This document shows, piece by piece, positions 5,755 through 6,400 of a stretch of DNA of 6,400 nt. Position numbers and translations under genes: made by a program. The stretch is from Clostridiales bacterium (GTDB lineage: Bacteria; Bacillota; Clostridia; Monoglobales; Monoglobaceae): assembly GCA_016303265.1 (NCBI GenBank), contig JAEDLZ010000076.1, positions 1 through 6,400 of the forward strand. The letters are read 5' to 3'. Below the pieces are notes generated by a model. The model made no database searches and had not been told where the DNA came from. It saw only the letters and a list, made by a program, of their open reading frames with translations. Numbering within the stretch: the stretch's first letter is position 1; each line of letters opens with the position of its first letter.

Positions 5755-6400
5755 TGGCTAAAACAAGACTTGATGTATATTTATTTGAAAATGGCTATAC
5801 GAAAAGCCGAAGTGCGGCTCAGGCCCTTATAATGGAGGGCAGTGTCTACATAAATAATCAGAAGGCTATGAAGGCAGGCGATATGGTTGCCGGAGATGAG
5901 GTAATCGAAGTAAGGGGAAAGACCCTTGAATATGTGAGCCGGGGCGGACTTAAGCTTGAAAAAGCTATGCAGTGCTTTAATTTAAAACTTGACGGGCTGG
6001 TTTGTATGGATATTGGTGCGTCAACCGGCGGATTCACGGACTGTATGCTTAAAAACGGTGCTGCACGGGTATATTCCGTCGATGTAGGATACGGTCAGCT
6101 TGCGTGGAAATTACGGCAGGACGACAGAGTTATCAATATGGAGAGAACAAATATCCGTTATGTAACCGGTGAGGATATTGACGATGATTTGGATTTTTTC
6201 TCTGTTGATGTGTCCTTTATATCTCTGAAAAAGGTTTTGCCCGTGGCGTACAATTTGCTGAAAGACGGTGGAAAGGGCGTGTGCCTTATAAAACCGCAGT
6301 TTGAGGCAGGCCGTGAGAAGGTGGGTAAAAAAGGTGTTGTCCGTGACGCTGCCGTGCATAAGGAAGTTATTGAGAATGTAATTGAATTTACAGCCGATAC
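5754..6400 (+). CDS. tlyA: TlyA-family rRNA 2'-O-methyltransferase (cut by right edge)
   Basis: This is a TlyA/YqxC-type S-adenosylmethionine-dependent methyltransferase. Family members methylate ribose 2'-OH groups of ribosomal RNA (C1409 of 16S and C1920 of 23S in mycobacteria); the older hemolysin label is misleading. 215 codons are visible of the usual 265-275. Residues 1-60 form an S4 RNA-binding domain (TRLDVYLFENGYTKSRSAAQ onward). The Rossmann FtsJ-like domain follows, with SAM motif I DIGASTGGFTD (86-96). Of the catalytic tetrad K-D-K-E, Lys67 (SRGGLKLEKA), Asp152 (VDVSFIS) and Lys180 (LIKPQFEAG) are seen; the final Glu would lie beyond the edge. The ATG at 5754 overlaps the dxs stop by one base (TAATG), with AGGTGG (5744-5749) just upstream inside dxs, so translation is probably coupled. 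In this locus type nadK, argR and recN commonly follow; they are outside the window. Confidence 0.95.
   Translation, partial: MAKTRLDVYLFENGYTKSRSAAQALIMEGSVYINNQKAMKAGDMVAGDEVIEVRGKTLEYVSRGGLKLEKAMQCFNLKLDGLVCMDIGASTGGFTDCMLKNGAARVYSVDVGYGQLAWKLRQDDRVINMERTNIRYVTGEDIDDDLDFFSVDVSFISLKKVLPVAYNLLKDGGKGVCLIKPQFEAGREKVGKKGVVRDAAVHKEVIENVIEFTAD

Noticed and set aside
1..6400. Mobile elements, CRISPR repeats, attachment sites
   Set aside because: No transposase or integrase reading frame, direct-repeat array or tRNA gene was found; gene content is ordinary chromosomal.

Overview
The window looks like chromosomal DNA from a moderately low-GC, probably spore-forming anaerobic Firmicute of class Clostridia. 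The evidence is the consensus sigma-A style promoter, AGGAGG-type ribosome sites, a CotF-like ferritin-fold protein, the MEP isoprenoid gene dxs, and above all a large structured RNA with the neighbours of the OLE (ornate, large, extremophilic) RNA family. No mobile element, CRISPR array, tRNA or rRNA was found. The species cannot be named from the sequence alone.

Left half (1-2550), all on the minus strand. Read in the direction of transcription, it holds a two-motif ferritin-like/CotF-like protein gene (2550-2074) closed by a hairpin terminator, then a separate unit with its own promoter: a CPA2 monovalent cation:proton antiporter (1868-684) followed closely by the 5' part of comEC, the DNA-uptake channel gene. 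comEC starts at a non-ATG codon and runs off the left edge.

Right half (2666-6400), all on the plus strand. A perfect TTGACA-N17-TATAAT promoter drives a stretch of about 600 bases with no convincing protein gene. It is rich in inverted repeats, and its two ends can pair with each other. Immediately downstream come a 184-residue membrane protein that fits OapA (the OLE-associated protein), then dxs, then tlyA (cut by the right edge). The order OLE RNA - oapA - dxs - tlyA is the classical OLE locus, so the noncoding stretch is called as an OLE RNA. It is the most interesting object here. The RNA and OapA form a membrane ribonucleoprotein that in Bacillus halodurans is tied to Mg2+ homeostasis and to tolerance of cold and alcohols. 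dxs makes the isoprenoid precursor DXP and tlyA modifies ribosomal RNA.

Upstream of the RNA, the xseA/xseB/ispA genes that often precede OLE are absent. A divergent, unrelated gene sits there instead, so this OLE locus has its own strong promoter. The intergenic region 2551-2700 therefore serves two divergent units. The ferritin-like gene on its minus side has an odd leader: a perfect Shine-Dalgarno is separated from the start codon by a hairpin.
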